Below are positions 17,079 to 25,466 of a stretch of DNA of 64,000 nt, in pieces. A program made the position numbers and the translations under genes. This DNA is from Bacteroidaceae bacterium (GTDB lineage: Bacteria; Bacteroidota; Bacteroidia; Bacteroidales; Bacteroidaceae): the NCBI GenBank assembly GCA_017483605.1, contig JAFUWG010000015.1:1-64000 (forward strand), given 5' to 3'. The notes beneath the pieces are model-generated. The model had not been told where the DNA came from. It ran no database searches and was given only the letters and a program-made list of their open reading frames with translations. Each line of letters begins with the position of its first letter. Positions within the stretch are counted from its first letter, which is position 1.

Positions 17079-17675
17079 TTATGCTATTTTTTCGAGGTCG
17101 TCCGCTGAGATTTCGGTCATGGCGGAGCCGAGGAGGTCGAGGGTGACGACAAGGTAGGCTCGGCGACCTTGGTGGAGGACTTTGCCTTCGAAGCCAGCGA
17201 GAGGACCACGGAGGACACGGATGTGGTCGTTCACATGGAGGGGCTCGGCTGTGAAATTGACAGGGTTGTCGGCATTGTAAAGCATGAAGCGGAGCATCTC
17301 CATCTGGTGGTCGGGGATGACTGCCAGAGGGTGACGACCGAAGTCATTGGCGATGCCAGCCTTGTCGGTGAGGAAATATTTGATGAAAGGGAGATTGACG
17401 ATGTCACGTCGTTCTTGTTCAGTGGCGTGGATGAAGATGAGGGTGGAGATGAGCACTCGCTCGATTTGTTTCTTCTGCCCTGTACGCCATACACGCAGTT
17501 CGTTTTGGGTGGCTACGTAGGATTCGTAGCCCAAGTTTTTCAACTTCTCGCGGCTGGCTTTTTCAGTGTTTCGCCCCACGATTGCCACAAACCACTTGCG
17601 GTTGGGTACGCCTACGGCATCGCCAACTTTGAGAGTTGCCGGCACCTGATCGACCGTTCGAGAGTTGATATACAT
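17079..17675 (-). CDS. UpxY-family transcription antiterminator (NusG paralogue)
   Basis: 198 residues from the ATG at 17675; an in-frame extension to 17894 is rejected because a -7 box lies at 17743-17750, inside it. The NGN domain starts KWFVAIVGRNTEKASREKL and continues ESYVATQNELRVWRTGQKKQ and STLIFIHATEQE; the KOW region is VNDHIRVLRGPLAGFEGKV. UpxY proteins ride on RNA polymerase and prevent premature termination in the 5' leader of their own capsule operon. It lies upstream of and co-directional with the capsule genes, but the DUF3791/DUF3990 cassette is interposed. Confidence 0.85.
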   Translation of the reverse strand: MYINSRTVDQVPATLKVGDAVGVPNRKWFVAIVGRNTEKASREKLKNLGYESYVATQNELRVWRTGQKKQIERVLISTLIFIHATEQERRDIVNLPFIKYFLTDKAGIANDFGRHPLAVIPDHQMEMLRFMLYNADNPVNFTAEPLHVNDHIRVLRGPLAGFEGKVLHQGRRAYLVVTLDLLGSAMTEISADDLEKIA

Positions 17676-17742
17676 AAACTCTTTCTGTAAGTTGGAAAGC
17701 CTTTCCCTGCACGGTTTGACAGGTGTCGGAACTTTCGGAATG

Positions 17743-17750
17743 CAAAGGTA
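17743..17750 (-). promoter_or_regulatory. -7 box of the upxY promoter
   Basis: TACCTTTG on the minus strand, about 68 nt upstream of the chosen ATG. A TTTG lies 23 bp further upstream, longer than the usual 19-21, so the -33 element is uncertain. Confidence 0.65.
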
Positions 17751-17910
17751 CGAATAATCTCTTGAATAAAATACAAAATATGATAAAAATCTTTTTTTTA
17801 CCCTCTTTTTCCATATAAAAGCATCTTTGGATGACATTTTCATTTTAGATTTGTCAATCATTGTAAGCAAGCAGAGGTTTCGAGAATTACACATTATTAT
17901 ATATATAATT

Positions 17911-17990
17911 AAGGAGATAGAGGAAGGTAAAGGGAGATAGAGGGAGATAGAGGGAGGTAGAGGGAGATAGAAGATAGAAGAAGATAGAAG
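17911..17990. repeat. Purine-rich 10-bp tandem repeat
   Basis: About eight consecutive 10-bp units of the type AGGGAGATAG (six from 17911 to 17970, the last two being AAGATAGAAG). All purines except the T; the period equals one helical turn. It lies 5' of upxY, upstream of its promoter. Confidence 0.8.
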
Positions 17991-18037
17991 CCAGTGTCTC
18001 CTAAACTTAAATGATAAGCCGTAATCGTTGCATCAAA

Positions 18038-18258
18038 GTCCGAAGGACTGACAGACCACAGGCAGGGTGTGGAGTGAACGCAGTGAACGAAACCCCTGCT
18101 ATGAACATACCTGCCAGCCAAGCCCCGACGGGGCGACAGACTCCCATGTTGCTCCGTCACCCTTTCAGGGTTCCATCCTATATGTGCCTCACAGCAGGGG
18201 TTCCGTCCTTTCAGGACTCCACACCCTGTCTGTGGTCTGTCAACCCTACGGGTTTTGC
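18038..18258. repeat. Long imperfect inverted repeat with nested short hairpins
   Basis: The arm GACAGACCACAGGCAGGGTG (continuing to GGAGT, 18050-18075) is matched in inverse at 18216-18241 with a single difference, and a second pair AACCCCTGCT/AGCAGGGGTT lies inside (18091-18100, 18193-18202). Between and around the arms are short hairpins such as GTCC-GAA-GGAC (18038), GCCCC-GAC-GGGGC (18122) and ACCCTTTCAGGGT (18159). It looks like a REP/BIME- or MITE-like repetitive element. Frames on both strands here mirror each other and are not genes. Confidence 0.75.
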
Positions 18259-18383
18259 AGATGGCACGATTGTGGATTGTCATATCAACATAAGGGCTAT
18301 TGTGCTCATTTAAGCAGGAGAGTTTAGGTGAACGTGGGGTGTATCGTGTCCACAAAGAACTGATGCCCGTAATCATTAAAATA

Positions 18384-18490
18384 TTTAGCATTGATATAAA
18401 ATTTAATTTAGCGTTGGGACAAAAATCAATTTAGCATTGGAACAAAAGTCAATTTAGCGTTGGGACAAACTTTTATTAGAACGCTAAATT
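18384..18490. repeat. 23-bp-period array, four units plus an inverted end copy
   Basis: The hexamer TTTAGC starts at 18384, 18407, 18430 and 18453, exactly 23 bp apart. Units follow TTTAGCRTTGGRACAAAA with a variable tail. The first is degenerate. An inverted copy of the core, AACGCTAAA, ends the array at 18480-18488. It lies between divergent upxY and malQ. The rest of the gap (18491-18747) shows no gene or clear element. Confidence 0.85.
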
Positions 18491-18747
18491 ATTTTTTGTT
18501 ATAAAGCCAAATTTATTGATGTATCAATGACAAATTTCTTTATGTAATAAGGCTAAAGTCATTGACTCTATAGGGCTCGAGAAGGAAGAGGATACGGTAC
18601 ACATTGGGTGTAGATGAAGAAGGAGAATCAAATGGAGAACGAGTAAGACCATCGGTTTTCGAACTCGAATTTTGCGAATTGGACGAATTTTGGCAGAATA
18701 AGTTGAAGTTTTTTGTGATGGCAAGCATCTAAATCAGATTTTTTATG

Positions 18748-18755
18748 TACATTTG
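18748..18755 (+). promoter_or_regulatory. -7 box of the malQ promoter
   Basis: TACATTTG about 48 nt upstream of the malQ ATG. No convincing TTTG at the usual distance was found. Confidence 0.55.
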
Positions 18756-18803
18756 CAAAAGATAATAACCTGAATTAACTAACACCAAACGGAGAAAACA
18801 ACA

Positions 18804-21491
18804 ATGAAGATTCGTTTCAGTATAGATTACGGCACACAGTGGGGCGAGGACATCCGCGTTCAACTGGTAAAGGTTGCCAAGAACGGTCAGAAGAAGGCTG
18901 TGAAGGAGTGTCAACTGGACACTTACGACGGACACCTGTGGGAAGGCGAAATCACGTTCCAGAGTGTGGGCGTGGAAGCCATCGAGTACAAATATGCCCT
19001 GTATCGTGAAGGGCAACTCGTGTGGACAGAGTGGGACGTGGCACCTCACAAGGTGACGTTCGACGGTGTGACCAACCACTATATCCTGAGTGACCAGTGG
19101 CGACCCATTCCAGAGGACTTGCCGCTCTTCTCGTCGGCATACACCGAGTGTGTGGGTGCCCAGTCGGATGACAGCCAAGCCATCGACACACTCTACTCCT
19201 CCACCCTACAACTGCGTGTGGTGGAACCTCGTCTGCGAAAGGGCGAATACCTTGCCATCTGTGGCAACACACCTCGCCTGGGCGAATGGAAGAACCCTAA
19301 ACGCATGGCACTCATCAACTTGCAGGAATGGGCCATCAATATCGATGCCGAGATGCTGTACGATGAAGTGGAATACAAATACGTCATTGTTGATGCCAAG
19401 AACAACATTCTCCGTTGGGAAGAAAGGAACAACCGCCGTCTGCGTGCTCCGAAACTGCTGCCCAAGCAGATGTGGATTAAGACCGAAGACCGCCCCACCC
19501 TCTATGGCGACAGTTGGAAGGTGGCTGGTGTGGTCATTCCCGTCTTCTCTATCCGCACAGAAAAAAGTTATGGTGTAGGCGACTTTGGCGACCTGAAGGC
19601 GTTGATTCAGTGGGCTGTGAAGACCCGAATGCACGCCATCCAGATTTTGCCAATCAACGACACGATGATGACGGGCAAATGGCAGGATTCCTACCCCTAC
19701 AACTCCATCTCCATCTATGCGTTCCATCCGCTCTATTGCGACATCAACGCCCTGCCACGGCTCGACGACCGCCTGGCGATGGAGAAATTCATGATGAAGC
19801 AGCAGGAGTTGAATGCCCTGCCTCAGATTGACTACGAGCAGGTCATTGCCCTGAAGATGGAATATCTGCGTCTTGCCTTCGCACAGGAAGGGAAGCAAGT
19901 GCTTGAATCTGAAGCGTTCAAGGCTTTCTTTGAGGACAACAAGGACTGGCTGGTTCCCTACGCCGCCTTCTCCTATCTGCGTGACCGCTACGGCACACCA
20001 GAGTTCCAGAAATGGCCTCAACTCAACGTCTATCACCAGCGTGAGGTGGAGAGATTGACGGCTCCAGAGAACAAGGAGTACAGCAAGATTGCCCTCTACT
20101 ATTATATTCAGTATCAGTTACATCTGCAATTGCTCGACGTGCGTAACACGGCTCGTCAGCATGGCATCATCCTCAAGGGCGACATCCCCATCGGCATTTC
20201 ACGCACCAGTGTGGAAGCCTGGTCGCAGCCCCATCTCTTCAACCTTGACGGACAGGCAGGTGCCCCACCAGATGACTTCTCCGCGAATGGTCAGAACTGG
20301 GGCTTCCCTACCTACAACTGGGACGTGATGGAAGAGGATGGCTACCAGTGGTGGATTCGCCGATTCCAGAAGATGGCTGAATACTTCGACGCCTACCGCA
20401 TTGACCACGTGTTGGGCTTCTTCCGCATTTGGGAAATTCCGATGCACTCCGTACATGGCTTGTTGGGACAGTTCTCGCCAGCCATGCCGATGAGTGTCAA
20501 CGAGATAGAAAGTTACGGATTGCGATTCAATGCCGAATACATGACCCGTCCTTACATCGCCGACTGGACGCTCGAACGCATCTTTGGCTATCGTGCAGAC
20601 TTGGTGAAGGCTGTCTATCTGCAGCCACGCACGGATGGTCGCTACGACCTGAAGGACGAATATGCCAGCCAACGTAAGATTGAGGCAGCCTTTGCCGGCA
20701 AGACGGATGAGGACAGCATCACGCTGCGTGACGGATTGTACGCCCTGGCATCATGTGTGCTCTTCGTGCCAGACCGCAAATATCCAGAGGTCTATCACCC
20801 ACGCATATCGGCACAACTCGACTTTGTCTACGAGTCACTGCCACAACACGAAAAGGAGGCGTTCAACAATCTCTACAATGATTACTTCTACCGTCGTCAC
20901 AACCAGTTCTGGTATGAGGAGGCGATGAAGAAGTTGCCTGTGTTGACCCAATCGACCCGAATGCTGGTGTGTGCAGAAGACCTCGGCATGGTGCCTGACT
21001 GTGTGGCTTGGGTGATGAACAACCTGAAGATTCTCTCGCTGGAAATCCAGACGATGCCTAAGTCGCCAGCATTGCAGTTCGGTCACTTGTGGGAAAACCC
21101 ATACCGTTCGGTGGCAACCATCTCAACCCACGACATGTCGCCTCTGCGTCTGTGGTGGGACGAAGACACGGAGCGTGCCCAACAGTTCTACAACTACGCA
21201 CTCTACAAGGACGGCACCGCCCCACATCCGGCACCAGGATGGCTTTGCGAAGAGATTGTGGCGGCTCACCTCTTCTCGCCATCAGTGCTCACGCTCCTGT
21301 CGTTGCAGGATTGGCTCGCCATGGACGAAGAACTGCGTCTGCCCGACCCTGCCGCCGAGCGTATCAACATCCCCGCCAATCCGCGTCACTACTGGCGATA
21401 CAGAATGCATCTGTCTGTAGAACAATTGCTACATGCAGACAAATTCAACGCTAAACTCCGTGCCCTTATTGAGAACTCGGGGAGAGGGTGA
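18804..21491 (+). CDS. malQ: 4-alpha-glucanotransferase (amylomaltase, GH77) with two CBM20 domains
   Basis: 895 residues. Residues 1 to about 115 (MKIRFSIDYGTQWGEDI) and about 130-240 (YLAICGNTPRLGEWKNPKRM) are starch-binding CBM20 modules; the GH77 barrel fills the rest. Catalytic residues are Asp534 in YRIDHVLGFFRIWE (nucleophile), Glu725 in VCAEDLGMVP (acid/base) and Asp777 in THDMSPLRLWW (transition-state stabiliser). It disproportionates maltodextrins by transferring glucan chains, in glycogen or starch metabolism, and is cytoplasmic (no signal peptide). Two N-terminal CBM20s are the normal Bacteroidetes and plant DPE2-like arrangement. Start chosen 14 nt after an AAACGGAG stretch. It is followed by the DUF5715 gene after 53 nt. 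Confidence 0.95.
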   Translation: MKIRFSIDYGTQWGEDIRVQLVKVAKNGQKKAVKECQLDTYDGHLWEGEITFQSVGVEAIEYKYALYREGQLVWTEWDVAPHKVTFDGVTNHYILSDQWRPIPEDLPLFSSAYTECVGAQSDDSQAIDTLYSSTLQLRVVEPRLRKGEYLAICGNTPRLGEWKNPKRMALINLQEWAINIDAEMLYDEVEYKYVIVDAKNNILRWEERNNRRLRAPKLLPKQMWIKTEDRPTLYGDSWKVAGVVIPVFSIRTEKSYGVGDFGDLKALIQWAVKTRMHAIQILPINDTMMTGKWQDSYPYNSISIYAFHPLYCDINALPRLDDRLAMEKFMMKQQELNALPQIDYEQVIALKMEYLRLAFAQEGKQVLESEAFKAFFEDNKDWLVPYAAFSYLRDRYGTPEFQKWPQLNVYHQREVERLTAPENKEYSKIALYYYIQYQLHLQLLDVRNTARQHGIILKGDIPIGISRTSVEAWSQPHLFNLDGQAGAPPDDFSANGQNWGFPTYNWDVMEEDGYQWWIRRFQKMAEYFDAYRIDHVLGFFRIWEIPMHSVHGLLGQFSPAMPMSVNEIESYGLRFNAEYMTRPYIADWTLERIFGYRADLVKAVYLQPRTDGRYDLKDEYASQRKIEAAFAGKTDEDSITLRDGLYALASCVLFVPDRKYPEVYHPRISAQLDFVYESLPQHEKEAFNNLYNDYFYRRHNQFWYEEAMKKLPVLTQSTRMLVCAEDLGMVPDCVAWVMNNLKILSLEIQTMPKSPALQFGHLWENPYRSVATISTHDMSPLRLWWDEDTERAQQFYNYALYKDGTAPHPAPGWLCEEIVAAHLFSPSVLTLLSLQDWLAMDEELRLPDPAAERINIPANPRHYWRYRMHLSVEQLLHADKFNAKLRALIENSGRG

Positions 21492-21544
21492 GGAAATGGA
21501 GAATGAAGAGTGGAAAATGAAGAATCTTTTGTTTGGCATAGCCA

Positions 21545-22534
21545 ATGAAAAATGAAGAGACATTGAAGAAGAAGGGAAAGAAATCTCGATACAGCAAGCC
21601 AAAGTTCCTCATCACGTTTTGCCTCGTGATGGGGCTCTTTGCTGCTATACGATACGGATTCGCCATCGAAGTGCCTATCGATGTGGAGACATCGCAACCA
21701 AATGAGGATGAGTATGTTGCTTATCTGGTAGGCGAGGAGGTGATTCCAGAAGAAGAGTTGATTGAATTGGCGAAAGAAGAACCTGAAGAAGAGGGCGATG
21801 CGAAGGAGGACAGTGCCATTGAAGAGCCGATTCTTTATGATGCAGAGCCCGATTCGATGCCTTTTGACCATTCTCACCACGAGACGATTGTCAATGAGCC
21901 TGAGGATAACCTGCTGATTGAACACCCTATCAACGATCCCGCTCATCCTAAAAACCCTCACCGCATCCGTGGGGTGAGAAGTTATGCCGATTGTTTCCCA
22001 GACATTCAGGACATACAGATTCTTGCGGCTCAACGCTATGGCATCCAGCCTGTGCGTACCCGCAAAGAGGCGGAGAAGTTGGTCAAGCGTCACAAACTGG
22101 TCAACATCTGCCATTCGCCTTTCTACACCGTGGACGACCTCACCCACTCCATCCCCTATCTGGTGCCACGAGCACAGCAATTGCTCAACACCATCTGTCT
22201 GAATTTTCTTGACTCTTGCCAAGTGAAAGGGCTTCCTCCTCATCTGCCAATGATTACGTCTGTACTCCGCACAACGGATGACGTGTCGAACCTGCAAAGG
22301 GGCAATAAAAATGCGACAACCAATTCGTGCCACTGCTACGGCACAACTGTCGATATCGCTTATAATCGCTTCATGCCCGTCACAGGCACATACGAAAGCA
22401 ACGCTGCCCTACTCCGCTGGAACGAACCTATGAAGCAGGTGCTTGCAGAGGTGCTTTACGACCTGCGGCAACAACAGAAGTGCTACGTGAAATATGAACG
22501 AAAACAGGGATGCTTCCATCTGACATGCAGATGA
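21545..22534 (+). CDS. DUF5715 family protein, membrane-anchored, M15-peptidase-like motifs
   Basis: 329 residues. A basic N-terminus (KKKGKKSRYSKPK) precedes one transmembrane segment FLITFCLVMGLFAAI (about 21-35), then a long acidic linker to about residue 130 and a globular C-terminal domain. That domain has TSVLRTTDDVSNLQRGNKNA, then SCHCYGTTVDIAYNR (about 262-276) and a final CFHLTC. The H-x2-G-x3-D...H pattern matches the zinc site of VanY/DD-carboxypeptidase (M15) enzymes, so a periplasmic peptidoglycan role is plausible. The family is annotated only as DUF5715. It ends just before a large hairpin. Confidence 0.7.
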   Translation: MKNEETLKKKGKKSRYSKPKFLITFCLVMGLFAAIRYGFAIEVPIDVETSQPNEDEYVAYLVGEEVIPEEELIELAKEEPEEEGDAKEDSAIEEPILYDAEPDSMPFDHSHHETIVNEPEDNLLIEHPINDPAHPKNPHRIRGVRSYADCFPDIQDIQILAAQRYGIQPVRTRKEAEKLVKRHKLVNICHSPFYTVDDLTHSIPYLVPRAQQLLNTICLNFLDSCQVKGLPPHLPMITSVLRTTDDVSNLQRGNKNATTNSCHCYGTTVDIAYNRFMPVTGTYESNAALLRWNEPMKQVLAEVLYDLRQQQKCYVKYERKQGCFHLTCR

Positions 22535-22560
22535 ACAAATGAAGAAAGAAGAGGGCGTTT

Positions 22561-22681
22561 CAAATAGCATATCCTCGACGCCCCTAAATCGACCACGTCG
22601 TGGTCGATCTGCCGACCACGTCGTCATCGGTTCACCGACCACGACGTGGTCGATTTTTAGGTGCTGGGGATATGTTATTTG
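22561..22681. repeat. 23-bp-period triple palindrome inside a long hairpin (convergent-gene boundary)
   Basis: Three 15-mers start at 22591, 22614 and 22637 (period exactly 23): GACCACGTCGTGGTC, GACCACGTCGTCATC and GACCACGACGTGGTC. The third is the exact reverse complement of the first. Spacers are 8 bp (GATCTGCC, GGTTCACC). The array is enclosed by outer arms AAATAGCATATCC (22563-22575) and GGATATGTTATTT (22668-22680), so the whole 120 bp can fold into one hairpin. It separates convergent DUF5715 and cytosine methyltransferase genes and may act as a two-way terminator. Confidence 0.85.
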
Positions 22682-22698
22682 AAGTACCCCCGCTTCAT

Positions 22699-24054
22699 TT
22701 ACTTAATCAATCTTTGAGCAATCATTTCCACGACATCGACATTGACCGCATTGCCGAGGGCTTTGAACTTCTGCACACGAGAAAGACCTTGGTAACTGAG
22801 TTCCTGCATCGATTGAATACGTGCCGCCTCGTTGTGGGAGATGTATCGTCCCCAACGAAAATCTTCAGGCTTGTATGGGCGTCCCTTCTTATCGACAGCC
22901 CCATCGGGCGGGAACGGAACCCACGGAAGAATGGGGGTGGCGGTGGTACAAAGGGTGATGGTAGGAACGTAATTCATCGAACGAATGCGGATGCCGGAGG
23001 GACGAAGTTGAATGACATGATGGCGGAAATCCCAATCTTGGTTGGTGCTCCATTCGAGCATCCGTTGGGTGCGAGGATAAGGTAAAATCTTCTTGAGCCA
23101 AGGGTCAATCCATTCTTTGTGACGTTGATACATGTCGCGGTTCTGGCGAATCAGCACTTTCTTGAACTCTGGATAGGTATCTTCGTACTTGGTCTTCTGC
23201 ATGTAGAAAGGAAGGTCGGCAATCAGTTCCTCCATCGTATCGCCTTCGAGCACTTTTCCGTAGGCACCACGACGGCCTCTCAACCGCTCGATAGGCTGAA
23301 AAGCCGGTGGCGTGTCCTCAAACTCGTAGTCGGCACCGAACTCCATCGTGAAAATGCAATGGGAAGGCATGTAGCCGTCTCGTTTGGTCACATTGTAAAC
23401 AAACTCTTGCCACGCATCGAACACAGGATGAAGCCCTCGGCGAACGGGTTGAAGACCATCGTTGTCGGTAGGGTCAACAATGGTACGCACATCGCTGACG
23501 AGTTTTTCGTCGGGTTGCGGAAAATGAAATCTGCGGAGGGGATGAGGATTCTCGTCGGAACGAAGAATGCCAACGATGTAGAAACGCGGACGATGCTGAG
23601 GAATGCCAAACTCGTGAGGCGAGAACACACGTCCGTCAAAGTCATACCCTAAAGCATCGAGTTTCTGCTGAATGACGGTCCATGTGCGTCCACCATCATG
23701 TCCAGGGAGGGCAGAGACATTTTCGAGGAAGATGTACTTAGGATGGTGATATTTCAAAACTCTACAAATTTCGTCAAAGAGGTTGCCACGACCAAGTTCA
23801 TCCTCAAAGCCTTGCTTCTTGCCTGAGAAAGAAAAGGGTTGGCAAGGGAAACCGCCACAAAGAATGTCGTGGGCGGGAATGTCCTCGACACGAATCTTCG
23901 TGATGTCGCCATGTATCGGCACATTCGGGAAGTTGATTTTGTAGAGTTTCTGCAACTTCGGCTTGATTTCGGAAGCAAAGACACACTCATGTCCCAAACG
24001 TGACAAGGCGAGATGAAAGCCTCCAAGACCTGCAAATAAATCTATAAATTTCAT
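22699..24054 (-). CDS. DNA (cytosine-5)-methyltransferase, solitary
   Basis: 451 residues. Motifs: I FIDLFAGLGGF (3-13); IV with catalytic Cys71 in GGFPCQPFSFSG; VI FLENV (109-113); VIII QHRPRFYIVGI (153-163); X LGNAVNVDVVEMIAQRL near the C-terminus. The target-recognition region between about 190 and 400 is long and its specificity cannot be predicted. It transfers methyl from SAM to C5 of cytosine. No restriction endonuclease is adjacent. It is the last gene of the operon that runs from the double kinase through cobalamin genes, and its ATG overlaps the symporter stop (ATGA). It may be an orphan regulatory or protective methylase. Confidence 0.9.
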   Translation of the reverse strand: MKFIDLFAGLGGFHLALSRLGHECVFASEIKPKLQKLYKINFPNVPIHGDITKIRVEDIPAHDILCGGFPCQPFSFSGKKQGFEDELGRGNLFDEICRVLKYHHPKYIFLENVSALPGHDGGRTWTVIQQKLDALGYDFDGRVFSPHEFGIPQHRPRFYIVGILRSDENPHPLRRFHFPQPDEKLVSDVRTIVDPTDNDGLQPVRRGLHPVFDAWQEFVYNVTKRDGYMPSHCIFTMEFGADYEFEDTPPAFQPIERLRGRRGAYGKVLEGDTMEELIADLPFYMQKTKYEDTYPEFKKVLIRQNRDMYQRHKEWIDPWLKKILPYPRTQRMLEWSTNQDWDFRHHVIQLRPSGIRIRSMNYVPTITLCTTATPILPWVPFPPDGAVDKKGRPYKPEDFRWGRYISHNEAARIQSMQELSYQGLSRVQKFKALGNAVNVDVVEMIAQRLIK

Positions 24055-25466
24055 TTTCTTGATACTGTCAGTAATCCGATAAAGGTAAGTAATCCATTGA
24101 ACATCAACATCTCATAGCCAAACTTATAACCAGTCAACTGAAATACACTCACATCGATAGCATAGCAGATGAGGGGTGAAGCAATGGCAATATAGGGAAC
24201 CAGCCGTTCGCGTGGTTGGCGACGGGTGAACATTCCAAAAGCGAAAAGTCCGAGAAGAGGACCGTAGGTGTATGATACCAAGGTGTATATCAAATCCATC
24301 ACACTGCCTGAGCCGATGGCATTGAAAGCAAGCGTGACGAAAACCAATGCCACAAACATGCCTAAATGCACCAGTTTGCGAGTCTTTTCATCTTTTTCCT
24401 TGCCCAAGATGTCGATGCAGAAACTGGTGGTGAGGGCTGTCATGGCAGAATCGGCAGAGGAAAATGCACTGGCAATGACACCGATAGTGAAGAAGATGAG
24501 GCACGCGGTGCCCATCGTTCCGCCCAGTACGATATCAGAAAGAAGGTTGTCACCTTTTGCGGGCAATGGCATCCCAAGTTGCTTGTATAGCATGATGAGC
24601 AGAATGCCAAGCGAAAGAAACAAGAAGTTGACAGGGGCAAAGAGGATGCCATAAGAGCACATATCTTTCTGTGCAGAACGTAAGTCTTTGCAAGTGAGGT
24701 TCTTCTGCATCATGTCTTGGTCAAGCCCCGTCATCACGACTACAATGAAGATGCCAGAAAGGAATTGTTTCCAGAAGTTCTGCTTGGAGGCAAAATCCTG
24801 AAACTCGAACATCCGTGAATGGGGGTCATTCCATACGGCAGTCATGGCTTCGGCAAAATTCATGTTGAGCATTTCAGCCACTTTCAGCAAAATGAGGACA
24901 AGAGCAAGCAAGAGGCAAAGGGTCTGTATGAAATCCGTCCATACTAAAGTACGTATGCCACTGCGACGGGTGTAGAGCCAAATGAGAAAAAGCGTACCAA
25001 TCACGGTCAACGAATAAGGTACAGGGAAGACGTCTGCCAAGCAGGTTTGCAAAATCTGGCACACCACATAGAACTTGGCGGCGGCACCTAACAACTTGCT
25101 GAGAATGAAGAAAGAAGAGCCGGTCTTGTAACTCGTCCTGCCAAAACGATGGTCAAGATAGGTATAAATAGAGGTGAGACGATGCTTATAATAAAGCGGC
25201 AGAAGGACAAAGGCGACAAGCAGATAACCAAAGAAGAAACCGATGCACATCTGCATATAGGTCATGTCGATACCCATCACCCACCCTGGCACTCCGATGA
25301 AGGTCAAGCCAGAAACGCTGGCTCCTATCATGCCAAAAGCAACCAATGGCCACGGAGATTGCCGATTGCCGCTGAAGAAAGCATCATTGCCTCCCTTCTT
25401 GCCGACAAGATGTGAGACAAGCAACAACACTACAAAATATAATATGACCGTTGCAAGTACCAGCAT
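24051..25466 (-). CDS. Sodium:solute symporter (SSS family)
   Basis: 471 residues from the ATG at 25466, which forms TGATG with the cbiB stop; an extension to 25508 is less likely. About thirteen membrane helices. SSS landmarks include FMIGASVSGLTFIGVPGWVMG near the N-terminus, AAAKFYVVCQIL, RSGIRTLVWTDFIQ and GVIASAFSSADSAMTALTTS. These proteins couple Na+ entry to uptake of sugars, amino acids, nucleobases or sialic acid; the substrate is not predictable here. Its placement between cbiB and the methylase, with overlaps on both sides, shows co-translation, which hints at but does not prove a link with cobamide precursors. Confidence 0.85.
   Translation of the reverse strand: MLVLATVILYFVVLLLVSHLVGKKGGNDAFFSGNRQSPWPLVAFGMIGASVSGLTFIGVPGWVMGIDMTYMQMCIGFFFGYLLVAFVLLPLYYKHRLTSIYTYLDHRFGRTSYKTGSSFFILSKLLGAAAKFYVVCQILQTCLADVFPVPYSLTVIGTLFLIWLYTRRSGIRTLVWTDFIQTLCLLLALVLILLKVAEMLNMNFAEAMTAVWNDPHSRMFEFQDFASKQNFWKQFLSGIFIVVVMTGLDQDMMQKNLTCKDLRSAQKDMCSYGILFAPVNFLFLSLGILLIMLYKQLGMPLPAKGDNLLSDIVLGGTMGTACLIFFTIGVIASAFSSADSAMTALTTSFCIDILGKEKDEKTRKLVHLGMFVALVFVTLAFNAIGSGSVMDLIYTLVSYTYGPLLGLFAFGMFTRRQPRERLVPYIAIASPLICYAIDVSVFQLTGYKFGYEMLMFNGLLTFIGLLTVSRK

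Noticed and set aside
17909..18391. Long frames on both strands (for example 160 codons minus and 100 codons plus) across the inverted repeat
   Set aside because: The two strands mirror each other because of the inverted repeat and the purine tract; the predicted proteins are low-complexity repeats (SLYLPLSPSI and the like).
22591..22651. CRISPR array of 15-bp repeats and 8-bp spacers (also considered at 43173 and 62175)
   Set aside because: Only three units, far too short repeats and spacers, the last unit is inverted, and no cas genes are in the window.
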